NCBI GenBank assembly: GCA_943324565.2
Contig: CALPMC020000009.1
Span: 1 to 50,756, forward strand
Source of the DNA: Chitinophaga pinensis
Lineage (GTDB): Bacteria > Bacteroidota > Bacteroidia > Flavobacteriales_D > Crocinitomicaceae
DNA: 50,756 bases
Direction of reading: 5' to 3'
Shown: piece after piece, positions 6,916-16,644 of the stretch
Numbering within the stretch: position 1 is the first letter of the stretch
Layout of the letters: each line of letters begins with the position of its first letter
Notes under the pieces: generated by a model
The model's database searches: none
What the model was told of the DNA's origin: nothing
What the model saw: only the letters and a program-made list of their open reading frames with translations
Made by a program: the position numbers and the translations under genes

Positions 6916-9915
6916 TTAATTTAATAAGTTGTTAAGGTTTAGTCCTTTATTTACAAGGTTTAATTTTAAAGTGAATCTAATTTTTTGACCGTAATCAGTG
7001 AACAAATCACCAAAGTAACTCGATTGGTAAAGCGGGAAGAATACGCCAAGAGTGTTTGATAATTTCACTCCAAGACCAAGATTCACAACTGTTTGTGTTG
7101 TACCGAATAAGTCTTCAAATGCGCCAAAATCAGCAAAAGCTCCGAAGATTCCTGGTTTAAGTGGTAATTGCATATAAACATTTGCCGCTGACATCCAAGT
7201 TGTTGAACTTCCAATCGCCATATTGATATTGTTTGAATGGAAGTTTCCGAAGTTATCCATGCGATTTTGACTCCAAAGTCCAGTTGCTTCAAATCGACCG
7301 AAATTGTATTCTTCAATAAACAAATCTTGATTACCTCTTGCACCAAAAATAGAAAGTTCAAAGCTTGGATTGCCAATAAAGCTTTGTGTTTCATACACTA
7401 CATTTGCTGCTCCAAAAACTCGCAATTCAACCCAACGTTCCATTTTGTTTTTAAGGTATTTATACTTGTAAGTTGCTGCTGCTGAAAGTCGTCCAAGTCG
7501 GTCAAATTTTTGATTTCCTAGAACATAGTCACCTCTTAAAGTCATATTAAATCTATGGTCAGGTAAATCAACGTTGTAGTTGTAGCGAACAAAAGCACCA
7601 CCTTGTGCGACATCAACACCCATTCCACCACTTTTAAAGTTCTTTGACATTCCTTGAATAAGAATATCGTGAGATGTTGCTTTAGCTTTTCCTCTATTTC
7701 CTAGTTTTGCATACCAATATGGAGTAATTATTTGGAAGTTTCCATTATTTGGCATTCCAAATGTTTTTGCTGAAGCACCGAATTTTGAGATTTTCAAGCC
7801 TTTTTTAGGAAGAAATGTGTAACTCAATTCAGCAATTCCTGCAACTTTTGTTCTTCCAAAAGCAAACTGTGGTGCTACTAAAAATTGAAAAGGTTTAAAT
7901 GGAATTCCCATATTATGAACCGCTGCACCTAACATAAAACCATCGTATTTATTACCTCCAATTGTTGGTGTCCAGAATAAATTGGTTTTTGACGCTTCGT
8001 TATCTCCAATTAAAAATTCTAATTTCAGTGGTTCAATTCTATTGATTAGTGATTTTTTTGTCCAAGAATTATTAGTTCTAACTATTTCAGGAATATGTCT
8101 TGAATCATCAATCGTAATTCGTGTATAATCTGTTGATTTTAAAACAACTTCGCCTTTTTTAGTTGGCTCTAACCATACAGTTTCCACGAGGGTTGTATCC
8201 TTGAAAGCATTCACTTCAATCGGGCCGTTTACTTGTCCAACGTTTTTAACTTTAACTGTGGTTGTATTGTTTGATTTATTTGTTTTTACACTTTTCAATT
8301 TATAGTCAATGTGGTTGGTAGTATTAATCAAATCGTCGAACAACCAAGATAAATCCTTACCAGAAGATGCTTCCATTGATTTACGCATATCCTCAGGTTG
8401 TGGATGTTTGAATTTCCACTCTTCGTAATAGGTACGCACTACTTGATTGAATTTTTCTTCTCCCAAATAGTCCATTAGGTAAAAGAAAACCAAACCAGTT
8501 TTTTGATACATAATCATTCCATAGTTGATAGGAGTGAAGTCTACTGAATGCGTTTCAATAGGTTGATCAATTCCCAACATCGCAATTGCACGGTAAGAAA
8601 CATCGCCCATATCATGGTGATCTAAATCGTCAAAGTGGAACTTTCCATTGGCAACCATATCTGAAAGTCGCGTGTTATTAGGATATTTGGTTTGAATGTA
8701 GCGCATTTCGTTCAAGGTATTCATTCCTTCATCCATCCAGCCGTGTACGCGTTCGTTTGTTCCTAAAATTCCGTAAAACCAGTTGTGACCAACCTCGTGT
8801 ACAATAACAACTTCTAATTCTTCTTTCGAACTAGCATTTCCAATTACAGTTACGTTTGGATATTCCATTCCGCCACCTGCACTAATTGTTCCATCGACTG
8901 CTGTAACTTGGTTGTAAGGATAATCTCCATTCCAAAGGGAATAATAATAAGTTCCATCATTAATGTATTCAATTGCGTGTTGCCAGTTAATCGTGTTATG
9001 AGGAACAAACATTGCCCAAGAAGTAACTTTTCTTTTTGACTTTGGCAATTCCACTTCGCCTTTCAAAACTGCAAATCGTTTGTCGGCAAACCACGCAAAA
9101 TCGTGAACTTTTGATTGGGTGTATCGAATCGTTTTCCATTCACTTGACGATTCTGGAAATGCAGTTTTTCCACCACGTCCTTGTTTTGTCATTAAGAAAT
9201 CAGCAATTTTCCCTTCGGTTGATTTAGCCAAATTGTTTAAAAACTCAACTTCAGATTGCGTTTGTAAATCACCAGTTGCACCAACTACGTAGTTTTTAGG
9301 TAAGGTAATTGAAACGTCAAATGAACCAAACTCAGAATAAAATTCTCCTTGATTCAAATAAGGAATAGCGTTCCAACCATTTTTGTCGTAAACTGCAGGT
9401 TTTGGATACCATTGTGTAATTTGGTAAGATTCATCAATGTGACCTAGACGAGAAATTTCACCAGAAGGAATTTTAACTTTAAACGGTGTTGAAATACGAA
9501 CACGTTCTCCACTTTTTAGAGGTGTGTTTAAGGTTATGACACAAATATCAATGTGCGTTGGGTCGTATTCCCAGTTTAATTTTTGACCATTTGATTTAAA
9601 ATCTAAAGAGTCGATTCCTCCTTTATCTTCTTCTTTTCCGAAACGAAGTTGTTTTTCTCCGTCTTTGTACTTCTGTTTTGCAAGAGCCGTATTTCCATTG
9701 CGATAAGCATTTGGCCAAAGGTGAACGTAGATTTTATCTAAGGTATTTGGTGAATTGTTGACATATTCAAATTCTTCAAAAGCAGATAAAGTATGGTTTT
9801 TATCGTTCAATTTTACTTGAATCGTGTAATTCACTTCTTGTTGCCAATAGGTTTGTCCGAACAACTGGGTTGAACAAAACAAGGCAAAAAATAGATAGAT
9901 TGTATTTTTCTTCAT
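6916..9915 (-). CDS. M1-family metallopeptidase with C-terminal barrel-like region
   Basis: The 999-residue protein begins with a signal peptide (about 1-20, ending L-F-G-Q). The peptidase part has an M1 GxMEN-type exopeptidase motif (GGMEYPN) and the zinc site HEVGH (His373, Glu374, His377) followed 19 residues later by Glu396 in GWMDEGMN, exactly the M1 spacing. The catalytic part is complete, so aminopeptidase activity is likely. After about residue 620 the sequence changes to alternating aromatic and hydrophobic strands with many Gly and Asn, like an outer-membrane beta-barrel or surface-antigen region, ending in the lysine-containing K-L-N-L-V-N tail. The C terminus is not a canonical T9SS domain. 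It is inferred to be an outer-membrane or surface peptidase. It is cotranscribed with sppA, another envelope protease. Confidence 0.88.
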   Translation of the reverse strand: MKKNTIYLFFALFCSTQLFGQTYWQQEVNYTIQVKLNDKNHTLSAFEEFEYVNNSPNTLDKIYVHLWPNAYRNGNTALAKQKYKDGEKQLRFGKEEDKGGIDSLDFKSNGQKLNWEYDPTHIDICVITLNTPLKSGERVRISTPFKVKIPSGEISRLGHIDESYQITQWYPKPAVYDKNGWNAIPYLNQGEFYSEFGSFDVSITLPKNYVVGATGDLQTQSEVEFLNNLAKSTEGKIADFLMTKQGRGGKTAFPESSSEWKTIRYTQSKVHDFAWFADKRFAVLKGEVELPKSKRKVTSWAMFVPHNTINWQHAIEYINDGTYYYSLWNGDYPYNQVTAVDGTISAGGGMEYPNVTVIGNASSKEELEVVIVHEVGHNWFYGILGTNERVHGWMDEGMNTLNEMRYIQTKYPNNTRLSDMVANGKFHFDDLDHHDMGDVSYRAIAMLGIDQPIETHSVDFTPINYGMIMYQKTGLVFFYLMDYLGEEKFNQVVRTYYEEWKFKHPQPEDMRKSMEASSGKDLSWLFDDLINTTNHIDYKLKSVKTNKSNNTTTVKVKNVGQVNGPIEVNAFKDTTLVETVWLEPTKKGEVVLKSTDYTRITIDDSRHIPEIVRTNNSWTKKSLINRIEPLKLEFLIGDNEASKTNLFWTPTIGGNKYDGFMLGAAVHNMGIPFKPFQFLVAPQFAFGRTKVAGIAELSYTFLPKKGLKISKFGASAKTFGMPNNGNFQIITPYWYAKLGNRGKAKATSHDILIQGMSKNFKSGGMGVDVAQGGAFVRYNYNVDLPDHRFNMTLRGDYVLGNQKFDRLGRLSAAATYKYKYLKNKMERWVELRVFGAANVVYETQSFIGNPSFELSIFGARGNQDLFIEEYNFGRFEATGLWSQNRMDNFGNFHSNNINMAIGSSTTWMSAANVYMQLPLKPGIFGAFADFGAFEDLFGTTQTVVNLGLGVKLSNTLGVFFPLYQSSYFGDLFTDYGQKIRFTLKLNLVNKGLNLNNLLN

Positions 9916-9929
9916 AATAACTATTTTAA

Positions 9930-9962
9930 CAAATGTAATTTGTAAAAGTGTCTGATTGACAA
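9930..9962 (-). promoter_or_regulatory. Promoter of the M1 peptidase-sppA operon
   Basis: On the minus strand, TTG (9962-9960) and TACATTTG (9937-9930) are 22 nt apart, matching TTG-N17-23-TAnnTTTG. The -7 box ends 14 nt before the ATG. Confidence 0.62.
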
Positions 9963-10023
9963 TTATGTGATAGAAACAAATCTCATCGACATTAACGACA
10001 CTAATAAAGGATAAATGGAAAAC

Positions 10024-10060
10024 AAAAAAGCTGTTGATTCTGATTGAACCAACAGCTTTT
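10024..10060 (-). terminator. Intrinsic terminator of the MopE-repeat T9SS gene
   Basis: An 11-bp stem AAAAGCTGTTG with CAACAGCTTTT is followed leftward by a T-run. It lies 17 nt beyond the stop codon of the gene at 10077-13442. Confidence 0.82.
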
Positions 10061-10076
10061 GAATTAGGGTATTTAA

Positions 10077-13000
10077 TTATCTAATCACCATTCGCTCGAT
10101 TGCGATTGAATTTTCAGATTGAATTTTTACGAAATAAATTCCTGGAGTTAAAGAAGATAAGTTTACTTCAAAAGTAGCACCTGTAAATATTGAACTTTGA
10201 ATTTCTTTTCCGTTAACATCTTGAATAGTTACGGTAGCGTTTGAAACAATAGTATTCATTTCAATTACAAATGTTCCATTGTTTGGGTTAGGTACAATTT
10301 TGAAAGTAGTTAATGTTAAATCTTCAACACTTAAATATCCATCAACACCATCACAGTTTTCATCAATTGAGTTGTTTAAAATTTCAGTTGCTCCTGGGTA
10401 AATTTGATTGTTGTTATCGTTACAATCTCCGTCTACCAATGAAAAACCTGCACCTGGATTTTCACAATAGATTTGACCATTTCCTGTTCCAAAACCATCA
10501 TCATCAGTATCAGTAAAATAGGCAACAAATGTCAAACCATCATCAATTCCACCTGCGCAATTGTTATCAATTCCGTCACAAATTTCAGGTGAATCAGGAT
10601 TGATTTGGTCGTCCGTATCATTACAATCTCCAGCAATTGTCACAAATCCAGCACCTGGATTAGTACATAAACTTTGTCCTGCACCCGTTCCAAAACCGTC
10701 TAAATCTGCATCTGTATAGTACGTAACGAATGTTAATCCATTATCAATTCCACCAACGCAGTCGTTATCAACTCCGTCACAAATTTCAGTTGCACCTGGA
10801 AATATCGCATTGTTTGAATCGTCGCAGTCAGTACTGTTAGTTACATAACCAGCACCTGGGTTTGTACAAAATAATGCTCCAGTAGTAAAATCACCATAAG
10901 TGTCGTTGTCAGCATCAACATAATACATAATTGAACCTGTAATTTGATTGTCGATATCGTTACAATCAGTGCTATCTAAAACATATCCAGTTGGTTGTGT
11001 ACAAGAAACGATTGAATTGGAAGCATCACCAAATGTATCTAAATCAGCATCTAAAAACCACACTGTATTTGGATTGATTAATGAATCAGCATCATTACAA
11101 TCTGTACTATTTAACACAAAGCCAACAGGAATCGAGCAAGATAATGAGTCAACATTTAAATCACCAAAACCATCATTGTCTGAATCAGCATAATAAGTTT
11201 GAGTTGGTAAAGCGATTGCGTTTCCGAAAAGAGACACGTTATCAAATCTAAAAGTAGCACCAGTTGTTCCAATTCCAGCTAAATAGAATCTGAAAGTTAC
11301 GTTTGAAACAGCGTCAAATGCAGCTCCAAGAGTTACTGTATCATCTAAATTTTGATTGTTATTATTTCCTGAAATTCCAGTTCCTAAATCGGTAGCGTAA
11401 TTATCTAAACTTGAACGAACATACCAAGTTGGCGTTCCGCCTGTTGCACTACATCTATGGTTGAATGCAATTCTATCCAAATCTAAACTTTGACATTCAT
11501 TTGCAGTGATTGAAAACTCAGCGTATTCCGTTAAATCGATAGTTGTTGTTGTGTTCCAATCGTTGTTATTGTAAACATTTCCAGCAGCTTGACAAGCTAC
11601 ACCTGTTGATGAAAAAGTTCCAAATGTTGCTGTATTTGGCTGAGTTGTTACTGAAGTAGCAGTCACCGGACAAGCTGAAGGTTGTGTGAATTCATAAATT
11701 CCTAATTGTAATGGAACTAATAGAGCATCAGCACCTGAACAATCTTCATCAATATTGTTTGCAGGAATATCGGTTGCACTTGGATTGATTTGGTTGTTCG
11801 CATCATTACAATCTAAGCTGTTAACTGAATAACCTGCTGGTACTGAACAATTTGTTGTCGTGAAATTTAAATCTCCGAAACCATCATTGTCAGCATCTAA
11901 ATAATAAGTAAATGTTGGAAGGTTTTCGTCGATGTTTAAATCACAGTTATTATCAACTCCGTCACAAACTTCAGTTGCATTTGGATTGATTAGGTTGTTA
12001 TTGTCATTACAATCACCAGAAACTAAAGAATAGCCAGCACCTGGATTTGTAACTGATTGAATAGAAACAGAGCTTCCGAATCCATCATTGTCTAAATCTT
12101 CGTAATAAGTTGTCAACGTGAAACCTTCATCTATTACTAAGTCACAATTATTATCAAAGCCATCAAAAACTTCAGTAGCATTTGGATTGATTTGATTGTT
12201 TGCATCGTCACAATCTGTACTATTAGCTACGTAACCAACTGGTTGACCACAGTTTTGAGTTGTCATACTTAAATTTCCGAATCCATCATTATCTGAATCT
12301 AAATACCAAGTTGTAACTGAATTAACATTTGGATTCGCATCATCACAGTCCGTTGAATTAACAACATATCCAGTCGGTTGGCCACAACTTGAAATTGAAA
12401 CAGCTATATTTCCAAACCCATCCTGATCAAAGTCTTGATAATACGATGATAGAGCATTTACAATTGCATTATTATCGTCACAGTCAGTTGCATTTAAAAC
12501 AAAACCCGGTGGCGAAATACATCCTGTAAAAGTTGTATTTAGATTTCCATAAGTATCACCATCAAGGTCAGCATACCATGTGGTATTTGGATTTATCAAT
12601 GCGTTTGCATCGTCACAATCTGAATCATTGGTAACATATCCTGTTGGAGCAACACACGATTGAATCACTGAACTAGGATTCCCGAATAAGTCTCCATCAC
12701 TATCTAGAAAATAGTTAATTGGGGAAGTACAAACAGTCCAGTTCAAAGAGACGTTATCTATAGCTAATCCATGATCCGTACCTGTATGATCTATATCCAA
12801 CCATCTTAACATAATAAATGAGCCATTAGGAAGCGTAAGGCTTGGAATAGCTATATTACTTAATGTACTTTGATTTGCTGTGTTATTTCCATCTAAAGGG
12901 CCAGATGTAGCCGTATTTATTGGACTTGTTGCATTTAAAACAGATACAGCTGTCCATCCTGTATTTGACCCTGGAGTTAAACTTGAAATTGTAGTTGAAG

Positions 13001-13442
13001 AAACTTTATACCAAAATGTAATCGTATTTGGATTTGTATTACCCCCATTTCTCCATTGCTCCAATGTGTAAGAAACATTAAGCGAATTTATTGTAAATCC
13101 TGAGGTATTTTGAAGTAAAACACCATGAGCAAAATTACCACCTGAAGTCAAATTCGCTGACCCAATAGTTCCTAATGCACGTTCTGTGGATCCTGCTGAA
13201 CCAAAACTATACAACCCACCAGAAACAGAACTACCAGTACTTGAAGCGTATGTGGTACTAGTTGAAGTACGTTGAGAAAATATACTTGAAATCGTGTTAT
13301 TGTCAAGCCAATTATTCACAGAACCTGTATTCAAAAGTGCGTCAAAATTTTGGGAATAAGATCCAGAGGCACTCATAGTAACTTGACTAAAACCAGTCAA
13401 ACAAACAATCATTAAAATTAGAAGTAGTGCTATTTTTTTCAT
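10077..13442 (-). CDS. Secreted T9SS type A protein with 11 MopE-like metal-binding repeats
   Basis: The 1121-residue protein has a signal peptide (about 1-20) and an N-terminal region (about 25-235) of the kind seen before nuclease or lamin-tail domains in Bacteroidota, starting S-Q-N-F-D-A-L. Eleven repeats follow, each with Y-x-D-x-D-x-D-G-F-G, a Cys or Asn-Pro turn, then DCxDxxxxINPxAxE, and in several copies I-C-D-G-x-D-N-N-C. Six repeats lie at about 240-565 and five at about 744-1037. Between them is a beta-sandwich-like domain. The repeats match the putative metal-binding family named after the copper-binding MopE. Their dense Asp ladders also resemble calcium-binding repeats. Residues about 1040-1121 form a type A T9SS sorting domain (VPNPNNGTF, then GxYFVKI). 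Predicted to be exported and cell-surface attached. The bound metal is unknown. Confidence 0.9.
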   Translation of the reverse strand: MKKIALLLILMIVCLTGFSQVTMSASGSYSQNFDALLNTGSVNNWLDNNTISSIFSQRTSTSTTYASSTGSSVSGGLYSFGSAGSTERALGTIGSANLTSGGNFAHGVLLQNTSGFTINSLNVSYTLEQWRNGGNTNPNTITFWYKVSSTTISSLTPGSNTGWTAVSVLNATSPINTATSGPLDGNNTANQSTLSNIAIPSLTLPNGSFIMLRWLDIDHTGTDHGLAIDNVSLNWTVCTSPINYFLDSDGDLFGNPSSVIQSCVAPTGYVTNDSDCDDANALINPNTTWYADLDGDTYGNLNTTFTGCISPPGFVLNATDCDDNNAIVNALSSYYQDFDQDGFGNIAVSISSCGQPTGYVVNSTDCDDANPNVNSVTTWYLDSDNDGFGNLSMTTQNCGQPVGYVANSTDCDDANNQINPNATEVFDGFDNNCDLVIDEGFTLTTYYEDLDNDGFGSSVSIQSVTNPGAGYSLVSGDCNDNNNLINPNATEVCDGVDNNCDLNIDENLPTFTYYLDADNDGFGDLNFTTTNCSVPAGYSVNSLDCNDANNQINPSATDIPANNIDEDCSGADALLVPLQLGIYEFTQPSACPVTATSVTTQPNTATFGTFSSTGVACQAAGNVYNNNDWNTTTTIDLTEYAEFSITANECQSLDLDRIAFNHRCSATGGTPTWYVRSSLDNYATDLGTGISGNNNNQNLDDTVTLGAAFDAVSNVTFRFYLAGIGTTGATFRFDNVSLFGNAIALPTQTYYADSDNDGFGDLNVDSLSCSIPVGFVLNSTDCNDADSLINPNTVWFLDADLDTFGDASNSIVSCTQPTGYVLDSTDCNDIDNQITGSIMYYVDADNDTYGDFTTGALFCTNPGAGYVTNSTDCDDSNNAIFPGATEICDGVDNDCVGGIDNGLTFVTYYTDADLDGFGTGAGQSLCTNPGAGFVTIAGDCNDTDDQINPDSPEICDGIDNNCAGGIDDGLTFVAYFTDTDDDGFGTGNGQIYCENPGAGFSLVDGDCNDNNNQIYPGATEILNNSIDENCDGVDGYLSVEDLTLTTFKIVPNPNNGTFVIEMNTIVSNATVTIQDVNGKEIQSSIFTGATFEVNLSSLTPGIYFVKIQSENSIAIERMVIR

Positions 13443-13463
13443 CTTTTATTTTTATTTTTTTTG

Positions 13464-13471
13464 CAAAGGTA
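13464..13471 (-). promoter_or_regulatory. Candidate -7 box TACCTTTG for the MopE-repeat gene
   Basis: The minus strand reads TACCTTTG, matching TAnnTTTG, 21 nt before the ATG. The nearest upstream TTG is 26 nt away, outside the usual spacing. Confidence 0.42.
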
Positions 13472-13504
13472 AGTAATCAAGGTTAAAAGAATGTTTCCAA
13501 AATC

Positions 13505-13531
13505 AAAAAAGGCGACCAATGGCCGCCTTTG
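13505..13531 (-). terminator. Intrinsic terminator of pnp
   Basis: AAAGGCG pairs with CGCCTTT around a 9-nt loop and is followed leftward by a T-run. It lies about 25 nt after the pnp stop. Confidence 0.78.
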
Positions 13532-13554
13532 TGTATAACTTTAATCGTTGTTAA

Positions 13555-15699
13555 TTACGCTTGTGGAGTTTCTTCCTTACGCTCAGGTCTTGGTAATAAG
13601 ACTTTGCGAGAAAGTTTCCATTTTTTAGTTTTTGGATCTTTACCAACTACTTTGAAATCTAGAACATCACCTTCTTTACATACATCTTCCATTTTAGCAA
13701 CTTTTTCCCAGCTAAATTCAGAAATATGAATCAAACCGTCAGTTCCAGGAAGAATTTCAACGAAACATCCGAATTCTTTAACAGATTTAACTTTTCCTGT
13801 GTAAGTTGCACCTTCGTCAACTGTTGGTGGGAAAGCGATTTGACGTACTCTACGAATTGCTTCGTTCATATCGTCACCGTTGTTAGAAAGGATTTGAACA
13901 CGACCTTCACCAGTTGCCAATTCTTCAATTGTAATGGTTGTGTGTGTTTCTTTTTGCATTCCTTGAATGATTTTCCCTCCAGGTCCGATGATTGCACCAA
14001 TCATTTCGTTAGGAACGTTAAATGCTTCAATTCTTGGTGTTTGTGGTTTCAACGTTTTTCTAGGTTCAGCTAAAGTATCAGTGATTTTACCTAAAATGTG
14101 TAAACGTCCTGCTCTTGCTTGCTCTAAAGCTTGTGTTAAAACTTCGTATGGTAAACCATCTACTTTAATGTCCATTTGACAAGCAGTGATTCCTTTTGCA
14201 GTTCCTGTAACTTTAAAGTCCATATCTCCTAAATGATCTTCATCACCTAAGATGTCTGAAAGAATTGCAAATTTACCTTCGTCAGCAACTAATCCCATCG
14301 CAATACCAGAAACTGGTGCTTTGATTTGGATTCCTCCGTCCATTAATGCTAATGTTCCAGCACAAACAGTTGCCATAGAAGACGAACCATTTGATTCTAA
14401 AATATCAGAAACGATACGAATCGCGTAGGGATTATCATCTGGAAGTACATTTTTCAATGCTCTCAATGCCAAGTTTCCGTGACCAATCTCTCTTCTTGAA
14501 GTACCACGTAATGGTTTTGCTTCTCCAGTAGAGAAAGGAGGGAAGTTGTAGTGTAATAAAAATTTCTCTGTTCCTTCAAAAGTAGCACCGTCGATTAATT
14601 GCTCGTCCATTTTACCACCTAAAGTAAGTGTTGTCAATGATTGCGTTTCACCTCTAGTAAACACAGCAGAACCGTGAACCATTGGTAAATAATCAACTTC
14701 AGCCCAAATTGGACGAATCTCGTCGAAGTTACGTCCGTCAAGACGTTTGCGTTCGTTCAACATTACCCAACGAACTGCTTTTTTCTTCACTTGAGAGAAA
14801 TAGGGAGAAATGAATTTTCCAACTTCAGCTAATTCTTCATCCGTAAATGCAGCTTTAACTTCCGCTTTGATTTCTTCAAATAATTCAGTTCTTTTTGCTT
14901 TGTTAGCCAAGCCCATGCGTGCAACTTCTTTACATTTTTCCATTGCTAATTCGTACACTTTCGCTTTCACTTCTTCGTTATGCGATTCGTGGCTATATTC
15001 TCTTTTTGGATTAGCAGTTGCAATTTCAGCAGCTAAATCTAATTGGAATTGACATTGTTCTTTGATGGCAACGTGAGCAATTTTGAAAACTTCCACTAAT
15101 TCAGCTTCAGAAATTTCTTGCATTTCACCTTCCAACATATTGATGTCTTTTGCCGTTCCTGCGATAACGATATCAATGTCAGAAAGCGCCATTTGAGCCA
15201 TTGTTGGGTTGATGATGTATTCACCGTCAACACGACCAACACGTACTTCCGACATTGGACCATTGAATGGAATGTCAGAAACTGCAATCGCTGCAGAAGC
15301 TGCAAAACCACATAATGCATCTGGATTGTTCACACCGTCGTAAGACAATAATTGAATCATTAATTGTACTTCAGCATGGTAATCGTCTGGAAATAATGGA
15401 CGTAAAGCACGGTCCACTAAACGCATTACTAAAATTTCTGTCTCAGAAGGGCGCGCTTCTCTACGGAAGAATCCACCTGGGAAACGACCAACTGCTGAGT
15501 ATTTCTCACGATAATCTACCGTTAATGGTAAAAAATCTACGCCATCTTTAGCGTCTTGTGCAGCAACAACTGTTGCCAATAACATGGTGTCGCCCATGCG
15601 AACCACAACGGAACCATCCGCTTGTTTAGCCAATTTGCCTGTCTCAACAGAGATTTCTTTCCCTCCTGTGATAATTGACTTTCTTGTACCTATATTCAT
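13555..15699 (-). CDS. pnp: Polynucleotide phosphorylase
   Basis: PNPase degrades RNA 3' to 5' by phosphorolysis and can add tails. The 714-residue protein has two RNase PH-like domains. The first carries F-F-R-R-E and the second carries [10 protein letters not shown] and the catalytic acidic stretch [18 protein letters not shown] domain follows with the GxxG loop IIGPGGKII, then an S1 domain ([14 protein letters not shown], then [10 protein letters not shown]). Length and order are canonical. The ATG at 15699 gives the usual start with the G-G-K-x-x-x-x-E-T-G pattern. It lies downstream of rpsO, the same gene order as in E. coli, where PNPase autoregulates through the rpsO-pnp intergenic region. 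Confidence 0.97.
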   Translation of the reverse strand: MNIGTRKSIITGGKEISVETGKLAKQADGSVVVRMGDTMLLATVVAAQDAKDGVDFLPLTVDYREKYSAVGRFPGGFFRREARPSETEILVMRLVDRALRPLFPDDYHAEVQLMIQLLSYDGVNNPDALCGFAASAAIAVSDIPFNGPMSEVRVGRVDGEYIINPTMAQMALSDIDIVIAGTAKDINMLEGEMQEISEAELVEVFKIAHVAIKEQCQFQLDLAAEIATANPKREYSHESHNEEVKAKVYELAMEKCKEVARMGLANKAKRTELFEEIKAEVKAAFTDEELAEVGKFISPYFSQVKKKAVRWVMLNERKRLDGRNFDEIRPIWAEVDYLPMVHGSAVFTRGETQSLTTLTLGGKMDEQLIDGATFEGTEKFLLHYNFPPFSTGEAKPLRGTSRREIGHGNLALRALKNVLPDDNPYAIRIVSDILESNGSSSMATVCAGTLALMDGGIQIKAPVSGIAMGLVADEGKFAILSDILGDEDHLGDMDFKVTGTAKGITACQMDIKVDGLPYEVLTQALEQARAGRLHILGKITDTLAEPRKTLKPQTPRIEAFNVPNEMIGAIIGPGGKIIQGMQKETHTTITIEELATGEGRVQILSNNGDDMNEAIRRVRQIAFPPTVDEGATYTGKVKSVKEFGCFVEILPGTDGLIHISEFSWEKVAKMEDVCKEGDVLDFKVVGKDPKTKKWKLSRKVLLPRPERKEETPQA

Positions 15700-15739
15700 A
15701 CTTTGTTTATTTACTTGTTTACTTCGAAGTGCGATTTAA

Positions 15740-15830
15740 TTCCCCCTTCGCCGCGGCGAAGAAGGGGGATTATGGGGGATGAGTATTATTATTTTCGTCA
15801 CCCCTCTTAGTCTCCCCTCAAGGGGAGAAA
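15740..15830. repeat. GC-rich double palindrome between rpsO and pnp
   Basis: Two strong palindromes stand out in AT-rich DNA. CCCCCTTCGCCGC (from 15742) pairs with GCGGCGAAGAAGGGGG, leaving a 3-nt bulge, and TCTCCCCT at 15811 pairs with AGGGGAGA across a 2-nt loop. The intervening text also carries GGGGGAT and CCCCTCTTAG. The base composition differs sharply from the flanks, and paired C-run and G-run elements like this are typical of dispersed intergenic repeats in Bacteroidota. It sits between the rpsO terminator and the pnp start. It may be a mobile repeat, a transcript-processing site, or both. Confidence 0.6.
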
Positions 15831-15955
15831 CCAAATCATTTCTTCGTTTTTATTTTTTAACCAATCTACTTTTAGACTGAAATAGTAATTGTTTTTATTA
15901 TAGTTACTATGAAAATTATTTCTAATTTCCTCTAACTCCAATCAGGCAAACTCTC

Positions 15956-15990
15956 AAAAAAAAAGGACACCCGACCATAGCCGAACGTCC
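15956..15990 (-). terminator. Terminator of rpsO, stem rich in G-U pairs
   Basis: In the minus-strand transcript, GGACGTTCGGC pairs with GTCGGGTGTCC over 11 bp, four of them G-U, around a TATG loop. Nine T follow immediately. The G-U pairs would be mismatches in the other strand, so the hairpin is specific for leftward transcription. Confidence 0.75.
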
Positions 15991-16022
15991 CCACTCTTTA
16001 AAAATTTTGCGATTGTTAAGAA

Positions 16023-16292
16023 TTAACGACGTAGGCCTAACTCTTTAATCAACGCACGGTATTTTTCAATATCTTTTGATTTTAAATAATCTAAAAGGCT
16101 ACGACGTTTACCAACTAGCAATTGAAGTGCTCTTTGTGTACCATAATCTTTACGATTTTTTTTCAAATGCTCTGTTAAATGGCTAATTCTGAATGTGAAC
16201 AAAGCAACTTGTCCTTCAGTTGAACCTGTGTTTGTTTCTGAACCTCCGTGTTGAGCGAAGATTTCTTTCTTTTTAGATGAATCTAAATACAT
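16023..16292 (-). CDS. rpsO: 30S ribosomal protein S15
   Basis: S15 binds 16S rRNA early in assembly of the small subunit platform. The 89-residue length is exactly that of the family. Conserved stretches visible are the early T-G-S-T-E-G-Q-V-A region, the HLKKNRKDY loop containing the RNA-contacting basic residues, and LVGKRRSLLDYLK. The gene has a good promoter upstream with a short hairpin in the leader, and a strong terminator downstream before pnp. Confidence 0.98.
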   Translation of the reverse strand: MYLDSSKKKEIFAQHGGSETNTGSTEGQVALFTFRISHLTEHLKKNRKDYGTQRALQLLVGKRRSLLDYLKSKDIEKYRALIKELGLRR

Positions 16293-16325
16293 GCTAATAT
16301 TCTTAAAATGATTATTATGTAGTAT

Positions 16326-16338
16326 CCGAACCTTTCGG
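16326..16338 (-). promoter_or_regulatory. Hairpin in the rpsO 5' leader
   Basis: CCGAA and TTCGG flank a 3-nt loop, about 34 nt upstream of the ATG and just downstream of the -7 box. S15 represses its own mRNA through leader structures in several phyla, so this could be a small autoregulatory element. That is inference from position only. Confidence 0.35.
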
Positions 16339-16349
16339 AATTACGGGTG

Positions 16350-16379
16350 CAAAGATAGTTATAGTTTTTTAGAAAACAA
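16350..16379 (-). promoter_or_regulatory. Promoter of rpsO
   Basis: Minus strand TTG (16379-16377), 19-nt spacer and TATCTTTG (16357-16350) match the Bacteroidota consensus in both elements. Confidence 0.72.
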
Positions 16380-16644
16380 CTGTGAGAAAATTTTATTCTG
16401 AGTTACTTGGATAAATATTACTTTTTTCTCTTAATATGATCATTTGCGTTAGGAATAATTAATACCTATTTTGGTTAAGTGTTGTAATTACTTGTAATTT
16501 AGATTAAGTTTATTCTTAAATTGTGATTTACAACTGTTCAATTTTGTAAATAGTTCGATCAGCATATTTTCTATTTCTACCCTTTTCTTCTTTTGAATTT
16601 GTTTAAGTTATTGTGAATCGGACTCCTATCGGATATCCAATGTG
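16380..16644. other. AT-rich spacer between rpsO and the aldehyde dehydrogenase gene
   Basis: No coding frame, tRNA or convincing terminator is visible. A short direct repeat of TCGGA occurs near 16618-16633. Confidence 0.55.
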
